Positions 33,961 to 42,401 of a DNA stretch of 64,000 nt are shown here, piece after piece (within the stretch, counting starts at the first letter, position 1; each line of letters starts with the position of its first letter). Origin of the DNA: JBBIPA01 sp963820495. GTDB lineage: Bacteria; Chloroflexota; Dehalococcoidia; GIF9; UBA5629. The stretch is from positions 496,001 to 560,000 of the forward strand of contig CAWGAF010000002.1 of the NCBI GenBank assembly GCA_963820495.1, in the 5' to 3' direction. Both the position numbers and the translations under genes were made by a program. Below the pieces are notes generated by a model. The model searched no databases, was not told the origin of the DNA, and worked only from the letters and a program-made list of their open reading frames with translations.

Positions 33961-34656
33961 ATGCCGAAAAAGAATATTTGTGTTTGCTGTGAAGAAACCA
34001 TTGGAAATGACGACAAACTTTACTTCGGCGATGTTGCCACGCACTATGAAAACAAGCCTTTGTGCGAGAACTGCTACTATGAAGATGAGCCAGTAGTAAC
34101 TATCTTTTACCTGAATGAACAAGAGCCATATCGAATTTCACTTACCAGAAATGGAACCGATGGGCAGTTCAAAGCTAAATGGCGTTCAACAGATGCCTGG
34201 CGTGGCAGGTACGAGCTTGAATCCAAAAACTACTCTAGGATATTCAGTGATTCCATTTTGAGCTACCATGAATCTGAAGCAATGCTAAAGGAACTGAATG
34301 ACAAGGCTATTGAGACGTTTATGATAAATGGCATAGATTTTTACAGGGCTTTCCTGAGAACGAGCAATCTCTTCTGCACTGATTATGATATCTGGGTGAA
34401 GAGAGAGCCGGAGCAAATTCTTCCTGCGTATCTAATGTTGGAGAAAATCAAAGCCGAAGTCGACTACTCCAATCCTATTTTTTCGACAGGTATTTTGTTT
34501 GACAGAGAAGCGCTAGGGAAACTGCAGGATATTCTTGGTGACAGATACCAGATTAAAACGGATTCAGATGTGATGAAGCTTGTGCAAGAGAAAGGCGAGA
34601 GTTTAATTGAAGAGATAAAGGATCATTACAAATCGTCAGGTGATGGCAGTGGATGA
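33961..34656 (+). CDS. Zinc-finger hypothetical protein
   Basis: The 231-residue protein has an N-terminal treble-clef/LIM-like knuckle pair: CVCC at residues 7-10 and CENC about 22 residues later (CENCYYED). The rest is alpha/beta without recognised motif (a helix IEEIKDHYKSS at the end). There is no ribosome binding site; the ATG is 58 bases downstream of a 13-bp motif (33903-33915) repeated upstream of the 35323 gene. The next gene overlaps its end by about 14 bases. Possibly a DNA- or RNA-binding protein of a four-gene cluster. Confidence 0.6.
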   Translation: MPKKNICVCCEETIGNDDKLYFGDVATHYENKPLCENCYYEDEPVVTIFYLNEQEPYRISLTRNGTDGQFKAKWRSTDAWRGRYELESKNYSRIFSDSILSYHESEAMLKELNDKAIETFMINGIDFYRAFLRTSNLFCTDYDIWVKREPEQILPAYLMLEKIKAEVDYSNPIFSTGILFDREALGKLQDILGDRYQIKTDSDVMKLVQEKGESLIEEIKDHYKSSGDGSG

Positions 34657-34948
34657 AGAAGAGGAGGAGCTATTTGAGTCCCCTGAATTTGACGATCATA
34701 TTGATCTTGAGATGAAAGAAGAGTTTGAAACTGCAGAACGAGAGAGAAGACAGCCCAATTGTATTTATTGTGACAAGCCCTTGGAGATCACCCAGACTTT
34801 TTACACATATATTTATTGGCGCTGGAATCCGTCTCTACGCTGCTACGAGAAGTCTGAGGACAGGGATGCTGACTGCGAGAAGCCTTACTGCTTGAATTGT
34901 GAGACTAAAGATTGGGACTTTACAAATAATAAATGGGTTCGGTATTAA
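34643..34948 (+). CDS. Small acidic protein with zinc-binding Cys pairs
   Basis: The ~101-residue protein begins with an acidic run (EEEEELFESPEFDDH), then a helical segment. Cys pairs CIYC and CLNC lie about 42 residues apart, with a further Cys before the second, suggesting an atypical zinc finger with a long insertion (TFYTYIYWRWNPS). It overlaps the upstream gene, so it is co-translated. Resemblance to the zinc part of the 231-residue neighbour suggests the two are related or interact. Function unknown. Confidence 0.55.
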   Translation: MAVDEEEEELFESPEFDDHIDLEMKEEFETAERERRQPNCIYCDKPLEITQTFYTYIYWRWNPSLRCYEKSEDRDADCEKPYCLNCETKDWDFTNNKWVRY

Positions 34949-34964
34949 CTGCGAGGTGAGATAT

Positions 34965-35258
34965 GTGCTACTTGAATATGGCCTAATACTTAAGCCTCAG
35001 GAGATTTCATTGGATCACCCAGACAGCAGATATTTCTTCACCACTCTACCTTTCCTTGCTACTACTAGTGCAATGAGTGTGTATGGAGAGGAGACTATTT
35101 TAAATTGCTTAGATTATTTGCAGAGGCAAGCGAAGCAATACGATGGGCTAGACTATCTACAGGTTTTTCAAGACATAATCGGTAATAGACCTGCACTTTG
35201 GTTCATAGATGACGGCGAAGGCGGTGCAACAACTGCTCTATTACCAGAGGATTATTAA
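34965..35258 (+). CDS. Small hypothetical protein
   Basis: A GTG at 34965 follows GAGGTGAGATAT, so it is preferred over the longer frame beginning at 34899. The ~97-residue product is soluble with a helical middle (ETILNCLDYLQRQAKQYDGLDYLQVF) and an acidic, Gly-rich end (DDGEGG). No family recognised. It is the third of four co-oriented genes between the recombinase and the Dnd region. Confidence 0.5.
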   Translation: MLLEYGLILKPQEISLDHPDSRYFFTTLPFLATTSAMSVYGEETILNCLDYLQRQAKQYDGLDYLQVFQDIIGNRPALWFIDDGEGGATTALLPEDY

Positions 35259-35260
35259 GT

Positions 35261-35273
35261 GCATAATCGGCAA
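35261..35273 (+). repeat. 13-bp motif shared with 33903-33915, upstream of two cluster genes
   Basis: GCATAATCGGCAA occurs at 33903-33915 (58 bases before the 33961 start) and at 35261-35273 (62 bases before 35323). Both are followed by a similar GAAA-T-C-TTTAAC stretch close to the start codon. Equal spacing suggests a shared promoter or operator element. Confidence 0.5.
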
Positions 35274-35322
35274 TCCACATTCCCATTAGCTTTAATTCAT
35301 TGGCTCAGAAATCCTTTAACAA

Positions 35323-36369
35323 GTGGCTTTAATGGGAGTAGATATTGGTTTTACAGAGGAAAGCTTGCGAGATTGTAGATATGCCTTATGCCGGTCTTAT
35401 CAAAAGAAGATAGTTGCTATTTACTCTGAGCCGCCGGAAAAAGGAGAGGACAAACTAGCACCTTATAGACAGGTTGATAAGGTAGTGAACATGTCTTTGC
35501 TGGAATTAGAAGAGCCTCAACTATACCATGAGCTTACCAAAGATTATCCACCTTTTGTCCGGGATACTATATGGCACTGGAATAAAGCATGGTTTAATGA
35601 TTACTTTACCGACAGGAAGAAAGCTAGCAAGGTAAGACCATATGTTGAAACTAAGCCAAGTCCAAGAGTTTTGCTCAAAGGGATGTCAAGAGAATTAGCC
35701 GAACCATTAATGGAAGAAGTAGGCGAAGAGCACTGGTATTCAGCTTGGTGGCAACTTCCCTATGAAAAACATGAGCAAATTTGCAAACCATGTCCAATCA
35801 GACCTTTGGATGAAACCAACTGCTATATCAGATTTTCCAACTATCCGGGCATGAATGGCTTCAGACAAGGATTTATGCTTACTGTTCTCTATGCGGAAAC
35901 TATCGACGAACAGAAGTTAAAGGAAGCCTTCTTCTCTTTTCCTTACGTAGACAAGACAAAAGGAGAGCTACCTAAAGACAAGATCGGGCAATTGATAGAA
36001 GTGTGTGAAGGTACACCAATAAACAAGGGAGCGGAGAGGATGTTCAATACAGTTGTTGATATGCTTGACAAGGTGAAACCAGAAGAGATGGAAAGCAGTG
36101 CTGAGAAGATTGATATGCTTGACGTTCCATTCGTTGACGAATTTATTTCCAAGTATATCTATAGAGATGATCCATACTCGATGCAGGAAACCAGGAGTTT
36201 GCTTCCATATGTAGAAACTTTGCAGGAACTGGCTGATTGGGCGATTTGGGATACTGACCATCGTGGAACTAGAACAAGGGTAATAGCATTTAAGGAGAGA
36301 ATTGACGATTTTGTGAAAGCGTTAAAGATTGCGGACAAGTATGGATTAGAAGTTTTTATGAGCTATTGA
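35323..36369 (+). CDS. Hypothetical protein of the 34-36 kb cluster
   Basis: The 348-residue protein starts at GTG 35323 or ATG 35332; neither has a clear Shine-Dalgarno site. It is soluble and aromatic-rich in its middle (WHWNKAWFNDYF, HWYSAWWQLPYEKHEQ), followed by a Cys pair (CKPC) and further helical sequence. No catalytic motif is recognised. A 13-bp sequence GCATAATCGGCAA about 60 bases upstream is shared with the 33961 gene, so the two may be co-regulated. Confidence 0.58.
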   Translation: MALMGVDIGFTEESLRDCRYALCRSYQKKIVAIYSEPPEKGEDKLAPYRQVDKVVNMSLLELEEPQLYHELTKDYPPFVRDTIWHWNKAWFNDYFTDRKKASKVRPYVETKPSPRVLLKGMSRELAEPLMEEVGEEHWYSAWWQLPYEKHEQICKPCPIRPLDETNCYIRFSNYPGMNGFRQGFMLTVLYAETIDEQKLKEAFFSFPYVDKTKGELPKDKIGQLIEVCEGTPINKGAERMFNTVVDMLDKVKPEEMESSAEKIDMLDVPFVDEFISKYIYRDDPYSMQETRSLLPYVETLQELADWAIWDTDHRGTRTRVIAFKERIDDFVKALKIADKYGLEVFMSY

Positions 36370-36454
36370 TCTGATTCTTCGCTTAAATTCAACTAATGTT
36401 TCGGCAGTTCGTTATTCCCAAAAATAGTTGTCTCTGTAATTCAAACACTTTGAA

Positions 36455-36808
36455 TTGATTCCTGTGTCCTGGGCAAGACTGTTTGTGGGTGATGCTCTTG
36501 AGATAATGAAAACATTAGAATCTGAATCTACAGACATGTGCATGTGTTCCCCACCATTTTGGGGCTTAAGAGACTACGGTATTAAGGGACAATTAGGCTT
36601 GGAAGCAACCTCAGAAGAATATGTCCAGAGGCTTGTCATCTATTTTCGCGAGCTAAAAAGGATACTCAAAACAACAGGTTCCCTTTACCTTAACTTAGGC
36701 GATACCTATATGAAGAAAAATCTTCAGATGATACCGGCAAGGGTAGCTATAGCCTTACAGAAAGACGGCTGGATACTGAGAAACAATATCACCTTACAAA
36801 AAATCTAA
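36455..36808 (+). pseudogene. Truncated N4/N6 DNA methyltransferase fragment
   Basis: The 117-residue frame has the methyltransferase motif IV SPPFWGLRDYG (~residue 32), a GDAL segment before it, and the later LGDTY and PARVAIALQKDGWILRNNI blocks. Between LGDTY and PARVAIAL the usual 50-100 residue variable region is missing. The FxGxG AdoMet-binding motif that should follow is absent because of early termination. It is therefore an internally deleted and truncated remnant of a beta-class modification methylase. Confidence 0.75.
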
Positions 36809-37047
36809 CAATATCAATTAGTCAAAAGGATATTTGGTCTATTGATTATTGTATTATAAAATGACATAATACATATTATAATACAAATTTTAAGATACTA
36901 ATTATACCTTACTTAGTCTAAGGTAAAAAATGGGGACGAAGTAGTTCGTGAATAGGGCTTAAGATTGTATTATACCTTTAGGTAACCTCTGCGCCAAAGG
37001 GATTCTTTAATTCGCATTTTAGCTATTTCTACAAATGTGAAAATTGT

Positions 37048-39207
37048 ATGTCATTAAAAGACTTAAATATTCAATATGAATATCGTTCTGATTTGGATAA
37101 CTTAGTAGATAAGTTTTATATACCATGTTTTACTCAAAGCGTTGATTACCGTAGAGCTGTAGGCTTTTTTACTAGTAACGGATTGGCTTTAGCTGCAAAA
37201 GGATTGGCGGCGTTTCTCAAAAGAAGTGGACATATGCGTTTGGTTGCTAGCCCAATATTCCAGCCTGAAGATATTAAAGCTATTAGTCAGGGTTACGAAG
37301 CTAAAAGTAACATCATAGAAAAGGCAATTCTGCGGCAATTTAGCAAAGAATTCTTACTGCAGCTTTCAGAGACAGCGGTGGCTAGATTGGGATGTCTAGC
37401 GTGGTTGATTGCCGAAGGTTATTTGGATATTAAAATAGCCTTGCCATCTCAAGATTTAATTGCCTGTAATCAGGCAATCTATCATGAAAAAATCGGCATT
37501 TTTACTGATAACGAAGGTAATGCTGTCGCTTTCATCGGGTCACCTAATGAAACCGTAGGAGGACTAGTTAGTAACTTTGAATCATTTGATGTCTATGTCT
37601 CTTGGGATGATCCACAGGGACGGGTAAAAAGAAAAGAGCTTAATTTTGAACGTCTTTGGGCGGACAATACTCCTGGGCTTGAAATATTTAGTTTCCCCGA
37701 AGCAGTAAAAAAAAGATTGTTGGAGTTTAAGCCCAAGCAGCGACCCGTTAATGATCCTGAAAGTAGGGAATATATGATAGATGAGCCATTTACTGTACCG
37801 AATACAGGATATGCGATCCCTGAATTTAAACCTCCTGACAATCTAAAATTATTTCCACACCAAGAGGCGGCTATAAGAGCTTGGAATTCTACAAATGATA
37901 TATCCAAACAAGCTATACGTACCGGGTTTCTAGAAATGGCCACTGGTTCGGGTAAAACAATTACTGCTTTGTGCATCGCAGCTCAACTGCATAAAGATTT
38001 AGGGCATCTAGCTATTATTGTTGTTGCTCCAACAAAAGTCTTAGTTGACCAATGGTCAGAGGAAGCTGGAAAATTTGGACTTACGCCTATAAAAGCCCAT
38101 AGCGATTTCCCGGCATGGAAAAAAGAGGCATGGAGTTCTGTTAGAGCATTTCGTCGAGGGCATATCGATAGAATTGCTTTGATTGTAACAAACGCGTCAT
38201 TTGTTACACCAGAATTTCAGGCTATTATATCGGAGATTGGAGAACCTACTCTTCTTATTGCGGATGAGGCGCATAACCTCGGTACGGAGCGGATCGTCAA
38301 TTGTCTGCCACAATATGTTCAGTATAGATTAGCATTGTCTGCAACACCGAGACGGTACTTTGATGAAGAGGGAACACATTTGCTTTTTGACTATTTTGGA
38401 GAATCAGTGTACCAGTTTACATTGAGAGATGCTATTGGTGTTTGTTTGACTCCTTATGATTACTTCATAATTCCCGTTGAATTGACCAGTGATGAATTTG
38501 AAAGCTATAGTATGCTTACGGCTAAAATAGGCAAATTGCAGGCTATTCAGCCACAATCCGAAGAAAGTCATGAACGAATTAATCGTCTTTATATTAAGAG
38601 AGCTGAGCTTATTAGTAGTGCTGAGAATAAAATTGAAGCATTGTTTACAGCTTTAAGTAGTCTAGAACTTCACCATTTAAAACATACTTTTGTTTATACA
38701 TCGGATAAGGATCCTGAACAAACAAATATGGTCATAAACCTACTTCAAAATAGAATGGGGCTCTTAATTCATCAGTTTACTGAAGAAGAAACACGTAATA
38801 GACAATTGCGACAGGACTTACTTGATCGTTTTGCAGTCGGTAATAATCTTCAAGTTTTAATTGCGAAGCGCTGTTTAGATGAGGGTATTGATATACCACC
38901 AACCCGACGAGGTTATTTTTTAGCCAGCAGTTCAAATCCTAGGCAATATATTCAACGTCGTGGTAGATTATTGCGTAAATTTCCAGGAAAGACTCACGCT
39001 GTCATATATGATTTCTTGGTTCTTCCTCCGAGTGACTCTGATATTATTGGTAAAGATATTGGTGCGAAAGTGATAATTTCCGAGTTCCGCAGAATAGTGG
39101 AGTTTGCATCAACTGCAAGAAACGGAGAAACAGCTAGATTATCAATTATGGATATTGCGAGGCGTTTCGGTATTCTTGACATTCTTGTACAGGGAGGTAC
39201 GTCATGA
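37048..39207 (+). CDS. SF2 DEAD/DEAH helicase with N-terminal PLD-like domain
   Basis: The 719-residue protein has a phospholipase-D-like N-terminal domain (HEKIGIFTDNEGNAVAFIGSPNET, H-x-K-x-G near residue 150). SF2 helicase motifs follow: Walker A ATGSGKT (~300), DEAH in LIADEAHN, SAT in LALSATPRR, and motif VI QRRGRLLR. PLD-helicase fusions recur in defence islands. It is the first gene of a plus-strand operon (37048-41985) with a DndD-like ATPase and a Dnd-associated small protein, opposite the dndCDE genes. It likely belongs to the interference arm of the phosphorothioation system, scanning or cutting unmodified DNA. No ribosome binding site is obvious. Confidence 0.8.
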   Translation: MSLKDLNIQYEYRSDLDNLVDKFYIPCFTQSVDYRRAVGFFTSNGLALAAKGLAAFLKRSGHMRLVASPIFQPEDIKAISQGYEAKSNIIEKAILRQFSKEFLLQLSETAVARLGCLAWLIAEGYLDIKIALPSQDLIACNQAIYHEKIGIFTDNEGNAVAFIGSPNETVGGLVSNFESFDVYVSWDDPQGRVKRKELNFERLWADNTPGLEIFSFPEAVKKRLLEFKPKQRPVNDPESREYMIDEPFTVPNTGYAIPEFKPPDNLKLFPHQEAAIRAWNSTNDISKQAIRTGFLEMATGSGKTITALCIAAQLHKDLGHLAIIVVAPTKVLVDQWSEEAGKFGLTPIKAHSDFPAWKKEAWSSVRAFRRGHIDRIALIVTNASFVTPEFQAIISEIGEPTLLIADEAHNLGTERIVNCLPQYVQYRLALSATPRRYFDEEGTHLLFDYFGESVYQFTLRDAIGVCLTPYDYFIIPVELTSDEFESYSMLTAKIGKLQAIQPQSEESHERINRLYIKRAELISSAENKIEALFTALSSLELHHLKHTFVYTSDKDPEQTNMVINLLQNRMGLLIHQFTEEETRNRQLRQDLLDRFAVGNNLQVLIAKRCLDEGIDIPPTRRGYFLASSSNPRQYIQRRGRLLRKFPGKTHAVIYDFLVLPPSDSDIIGKDIGAKVIISEFRRIVEFASTARNGETARLSIMDIARRFGILDILVQGGTS

Positions 39208-39416
39208 AACAATCTAAACGAGTTATGGCTCAGAGACAAATTGTACTTGAGCAATTAAAAGCGAATTCAAACGAGTTAGTTTTTGAACTCTTAGCCGACA
39301 TTTTGTCTATTGAACGTGAACATCGTGATCATAAACAGGGCGTTCGAGAAGCCATTAAAGCTGCCATTGATCGAACCGCTGACCACGATATTTGTAAGGA
39401 TATGGCGGAGGTCTAG
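39204..39416 (+). CDS. Small helical protein of the Dnd-associated operon
   Basis: The 70-residue protein is basic at its N-terminus and entirely helical (RQIVLEQLKANSNELVFELLADILSIEREHR). It overlaps the helicase stop by four bases (ATGA) and ends two bases before the next start, so it is a co-translated subunit. Size and position suggest an adaptor for the helicase or DndD-like protein. Family not recognised. Confidence 0.62.
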   Translation: MKQSKRVMAQRQIVLEQLKANSNELVFELLADILSIEREHRDHKQGVREAIKAAIDRTADHDICKDMAEV

Positions 39417-39417
39417 T

Positions 39418-41487
39418 ATGAAAATAAAAGAATTAAAACTAACTAATTTTCGTCCCTTTCACTATGACACAACAATAAATTTTGATTTTAGTGAAACAAA
39501 ACCTTTGACTATTGTTAGGGCGGAGAACCGTACAGGTAAAACCTCATTGTTAACGGCAATACAATGGTGTTTATATGGCGATAAGGTGATAATTGATTCA
39601 AAACAATCTCTAACTGGTGGAGATTTATTGGTATCTCTAGATGCTTTAGAGAATGCGAAACCGGATGATATTATACAAACTCAAGTCTCTGTACGTTTTG
39701 AATATGGGGGAAAGGAATTTATTGCAAAACGAGTTCGAGAAACCCGTAGGGCAAAACATGCAGTTGATTCTCTGCCTGATGGTACTGACGTTTTTACAGT
39801 TTTAAGAGTTGATCCTACAGGCGTCAATATTGTACCTAATCCAACTATTTTCATACAACAAATATTGCCAGAAAATCTACGTGAATTATTTTTCTTTGAT
39901 GGCGATAGAATAAATAGCTTCATGAAACCCGATCACCAAGATGCAGTTCAGGCGGCTGTATCAGATATGCTTGAATTCGAACTATTTGATGAAGCTTTAA
40001 GACATTTGAAAAGTATTATTACAGATTATAGATCTCAACTGCAGGCTATTGCTACAGGAGAAGCTAAAATACTTCGAGAAAAGCAGTCAAAACTATCAAA
40101 GGATATAGATCAAGTTAAAGATGTTATTACAGGCCTTGAAAAGGAAATAGCATCAGCAGAAATTCTACAAGAGACACTTACTAATGAGATTGCGAGTGAG
40201 CCAGGAGATGCTGGCAGATTACAGCAGCAGATTAACAGCCTTAAGAATCAAATACAGAATTTGGAAAAATCGGGTATAACACTTGGTGTTGAACTTGGGA
40301 GGCAAATGGGTCAAGGTATTTATTTTACAATGACGGAAAATTTGGAAAAAGCAAGGACCCTGTTACTCAAGAAGAAGGAGGCTGGTGAAATTCCTAAAAG
40401 AATAGGAGAGGAGTTGATCAGAGAGAGATTAGATTTAGAAGTTTGTATCTGTAACCGATCACTCAAATCCGGTGATCCTGCCCGTAAATATCTAGAAGAG
40501 GAGTTGATAAAACAGAAAGATAGAGGTATTTTTGATGAACTGGCTACTGAAGTTCTTTTTCATTTAAGTTCTTTTAGCCGTCGGAATAAAAAGGAGTTAT
40601 CCGATCAACTAAATGATATATTAAACCAACGCGAAAACCAGCGACAAACAGTTATTGCCTTGAGTAAACAGATTATGGAACTCGAAAAACAATTAGGAGA
40701 TATAGATGTTGAAGCTATTGAGCGGAAAAGGAATGCGCTAATTGAGTTAAGAAAAAGAATACAGTCTCTTGTAGTATCACGCGAAGAGAAAAAACATAAA
40801 CTGGAATCACTGGGAAATGAACTAAAGGAAATTGAGAGGCGGTTGCAACAAGCGGAGAAATTGGACAAAAAAAATAGGGCTCTTCGACTTCGTGAAAAAA
40901 TAGCGGACGATTGCATAAAAGCTCTAACATTGACATATCACAATGTAAGAGAAATCGAGCGCGAAAAGATTTCAAAAAACACTGAAAAGAATTTTTTTGA
41001 GATGAATCTTCGCAAAGATGAGTTCGAAAAGGTAGAAGTAACCCCATCATTTCGTTTACAGGTTATTGCTCCAGGTGGCCATATTGCTAATCCTATACTG
41101 TCCGGAGCTCAGCGTCGTGCTTTGAGTCTATCGTTTCTTTTTGCATTGATGCAGGTAAGTGAACGCGATGCTGTAGTAGTCGTTGATACCCCATTGGGTA
41201 TGACAAGTGGAAGTATGCGACGATCAATTACACAAACCATGATTAACCAAACTGAGCAACTTATTTTATTATTAACTCGAGCTGAAATTGAAGGTGTTGA
41301 AGATATATTGAAAAACGGTGAAGCTGGACATTTCACTTTAACAAATTCACAAGATTACCCAGTTGAATTGGTTAATCCACCGAAGAATAAGGGCAAATAT
41401 ACAGCGGTTTGCAGTTGTGGCATTGATCAGCATTGTACTCTCTGTGAAAGAATACCAGATAATAAAGTAACTCAGAGCAAGAAATAG
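39418..41487 (+). CDS. SMC/DndD-like ATPase of the interference operon
   Basis: The ATG at 39418 has GGAGGTCTAGT upstream. The ~689-residue protein has an N-terminal strand IKELKLTNFRPF, Walker A RAENRTGKTSLL, a Q-loop region, and ENLRELFFFDGDRI, the FFFDG motif of DndD proteins. Long coiled coils (residues ~220-560) follow, with a CNR zinc-hook-like segment in between (LEVCICNRSL). The C-terminal signature is LSGAQRRALSLSF and Walker B DAVVVVDTPLG. It closes with a Cys-rich tail (CSCG, CTLC). It is a second DndD-type ATPase, distinct from the dndD at 42.4-44.5 kb, so probably sensing phosphorothioate DNA rather than installing it. Confidence 0.82.
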   Translation: MKIKELKLTNFRPFHYDTTINFDFSETKPLTIVRAENRTGKTSLLTAIQWCLYGDKVIIDSKQSLTGGDLLVSLDALENAKPDDIIQTQVSVRFEYGGKEFIAKRVRETRRAKHAVDSLPDGTDVFTVLRVDPTGVNIVPNPTIFIQQILPENLRELFFFDGDRINSFMKPDHQDAVQAAVSDMLEFELFDEALRHLKSIITDYRSQLQAIATGEAKILREKQSKLSKDIDQVKDVITGLEKEIASAEILQETLTNEIASEPGDAGRLQQQINSLKNQIQNLEKSGITLGVELGRQMGQGIYFTMTENLEKARTLLLKKKEAGEIPKRIGEELIRERLDLEVCICNRSLKSGDPARKYLEEELIKQKDRGIFDELATEVLFHLSSFSRRNKKELSDQLNDILNQRENQRQTVIALSKQIMELEKQLGDIDVEAIERKRNALIELRKRIQSLVVSREEKKHKLESLGNELKEIERRLQQAEKLDKKNRALRLREKIADDCIKALTLTYHNVREIEREKISKNTEKNFFEMNLRKDEFEKVEVTPSFRLQVIAPGGHIANPILSGAQRRALSLSFLFALMQVSERDAVVVVDTPLGMTSGSMRRSITQTMINQTEQLILLLTRAEIEGVEDILKNGEAGHFTLTNSQDYPVELVNPPKNKGKYTAVCSCGIDQHCTLCERIPDNKVTQSKK

Positions 41488-41550
41488 TTTATTTAAGTGA
41501 CAACTTCAGTTAATGAAATAAGATAAACAGCTAATTATGAGGAGGTTAAA

Positions 41551-41985
41551 ATGGGAGCAACCTTATCATTAGATGATGTAAATTTTAATGTTACCGAACG
41601 AGCTCATGAACTTCTTGATAAATATTCACAAACACATCCAAGTATAGGAAAGAACTACGAAACTGCTCCATTTAGAACTATGAAAGATGTTTTCGTGATG
41701 GCAGTTTACTTAGGCTCTAAACTTGGTAAACATCGATCTCTAGATGGTAAAAGAATATCTCCATTTAAAGGAGGATTATTTAATCATGATGAACAAGTAT
41801 TTTTACGTTCAGTAGCAATAGGATTTACTGGTGAACCTGAAGTAATAATGGATATTTCAAGGACGGTCAAAATTATAGAGGAATTTGCCAATGCAGGAAT
41901 TTGGGAATTAGATAAGATAGTTACATCGTCGAGTGAAGGCGCGTTGTGGGATCTTGCTGATTTTTTTACTCGTGAACTTGGTTAA
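41551..41985 (+). CDS. Dnd-system-associated small protein
   Basis: The 144-residue protein has a strong ribosome binding site (GAGGAGGTTAAA). Its sequence features (PFRTMKDVFVMAVYLGSKLGKHRSL, then helical repeats and WDLADFFTREL) resemble the small dnd-associated proteins encoded beside phosphorothioation systems; the specific subfamily is not certain. It ends the plus-strand operon, convergent with dndE across 23 bases. Confidence 0.68.
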   Translation: MGATLSLDDVNFNVTERAHELLDKYSQTHPSIGKNYETAPFRTMKDVFVMAVYLGSKLGKHRSLDGKRISPFKGGLFNHDEQVFLRSVAIGFTGEPEVIMDISRTVKIIEEFANAGIWELDKIVTSSSEGALWDLADFFTRELG

Positions 41986-42008
41986 TATTTAAATAGTTAA
42001 ATTGATGG

Positions 42009-42401
42009 TTAAATTATACTTAAACCTTGCTCTATCTGTCCCCAAAAAAAATCGAACAATGGTAAATTTGGATTAGTCTTTAGAATAGCAGAAAGCAGAT
42101 TTAAGCCGTCATCAATGTGCATTTTGATATATCTGGGAATATTCTCATCGTTTTTATTGATATTATAGTGTTGACAAATAATAGCTATATAAATTGGAAA
42201 ATATTCCCCAAATAGCACTTTACTGCTATATTCTTTTCCTTTAGAATCCGATATTGTAGTGTTATCCAGTTTGCGTCCTAGAGAAATCGAGTAAGCAAAC
42301 GCTAATCGAGCGATTACATTTTCAGGGCCTAAACCCAATCTATTTGTAAGCTCTTTAACAACTGTCTTATTAGCTTGAGATGTTTTAATTGAACTGAACA
42401 T
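42009..42401 (-). CDS. dndE: DNA phosphorothioation protein DndE
   Basis: The 130-residue protein fits DndE in length and motifs: KELTNRLGLGPENVIARLAFAYSLS-like start and GKEYSSKVLFGEYFPIYIAIICQHY. DndE binds nicked DNA and is needed for sulfur insertion into the DNA backbone together with DndC and DndD. It overlaps dndD by 17 bases, the last gene of the minus-strand modification operon. Confidence 0.85.
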   Translation of the reverse strand: MFSSIKTSQANKTVVKELTNRLGLGPENVIARLAFAYSISLGRKLDNTTISDSKGKEYSSKVLFGEYFPIYIAIICQHYNINKNDENIPRYIKMHIDDGLNLLSAILKTNPNLPLFDFFWGQIEQGLSII

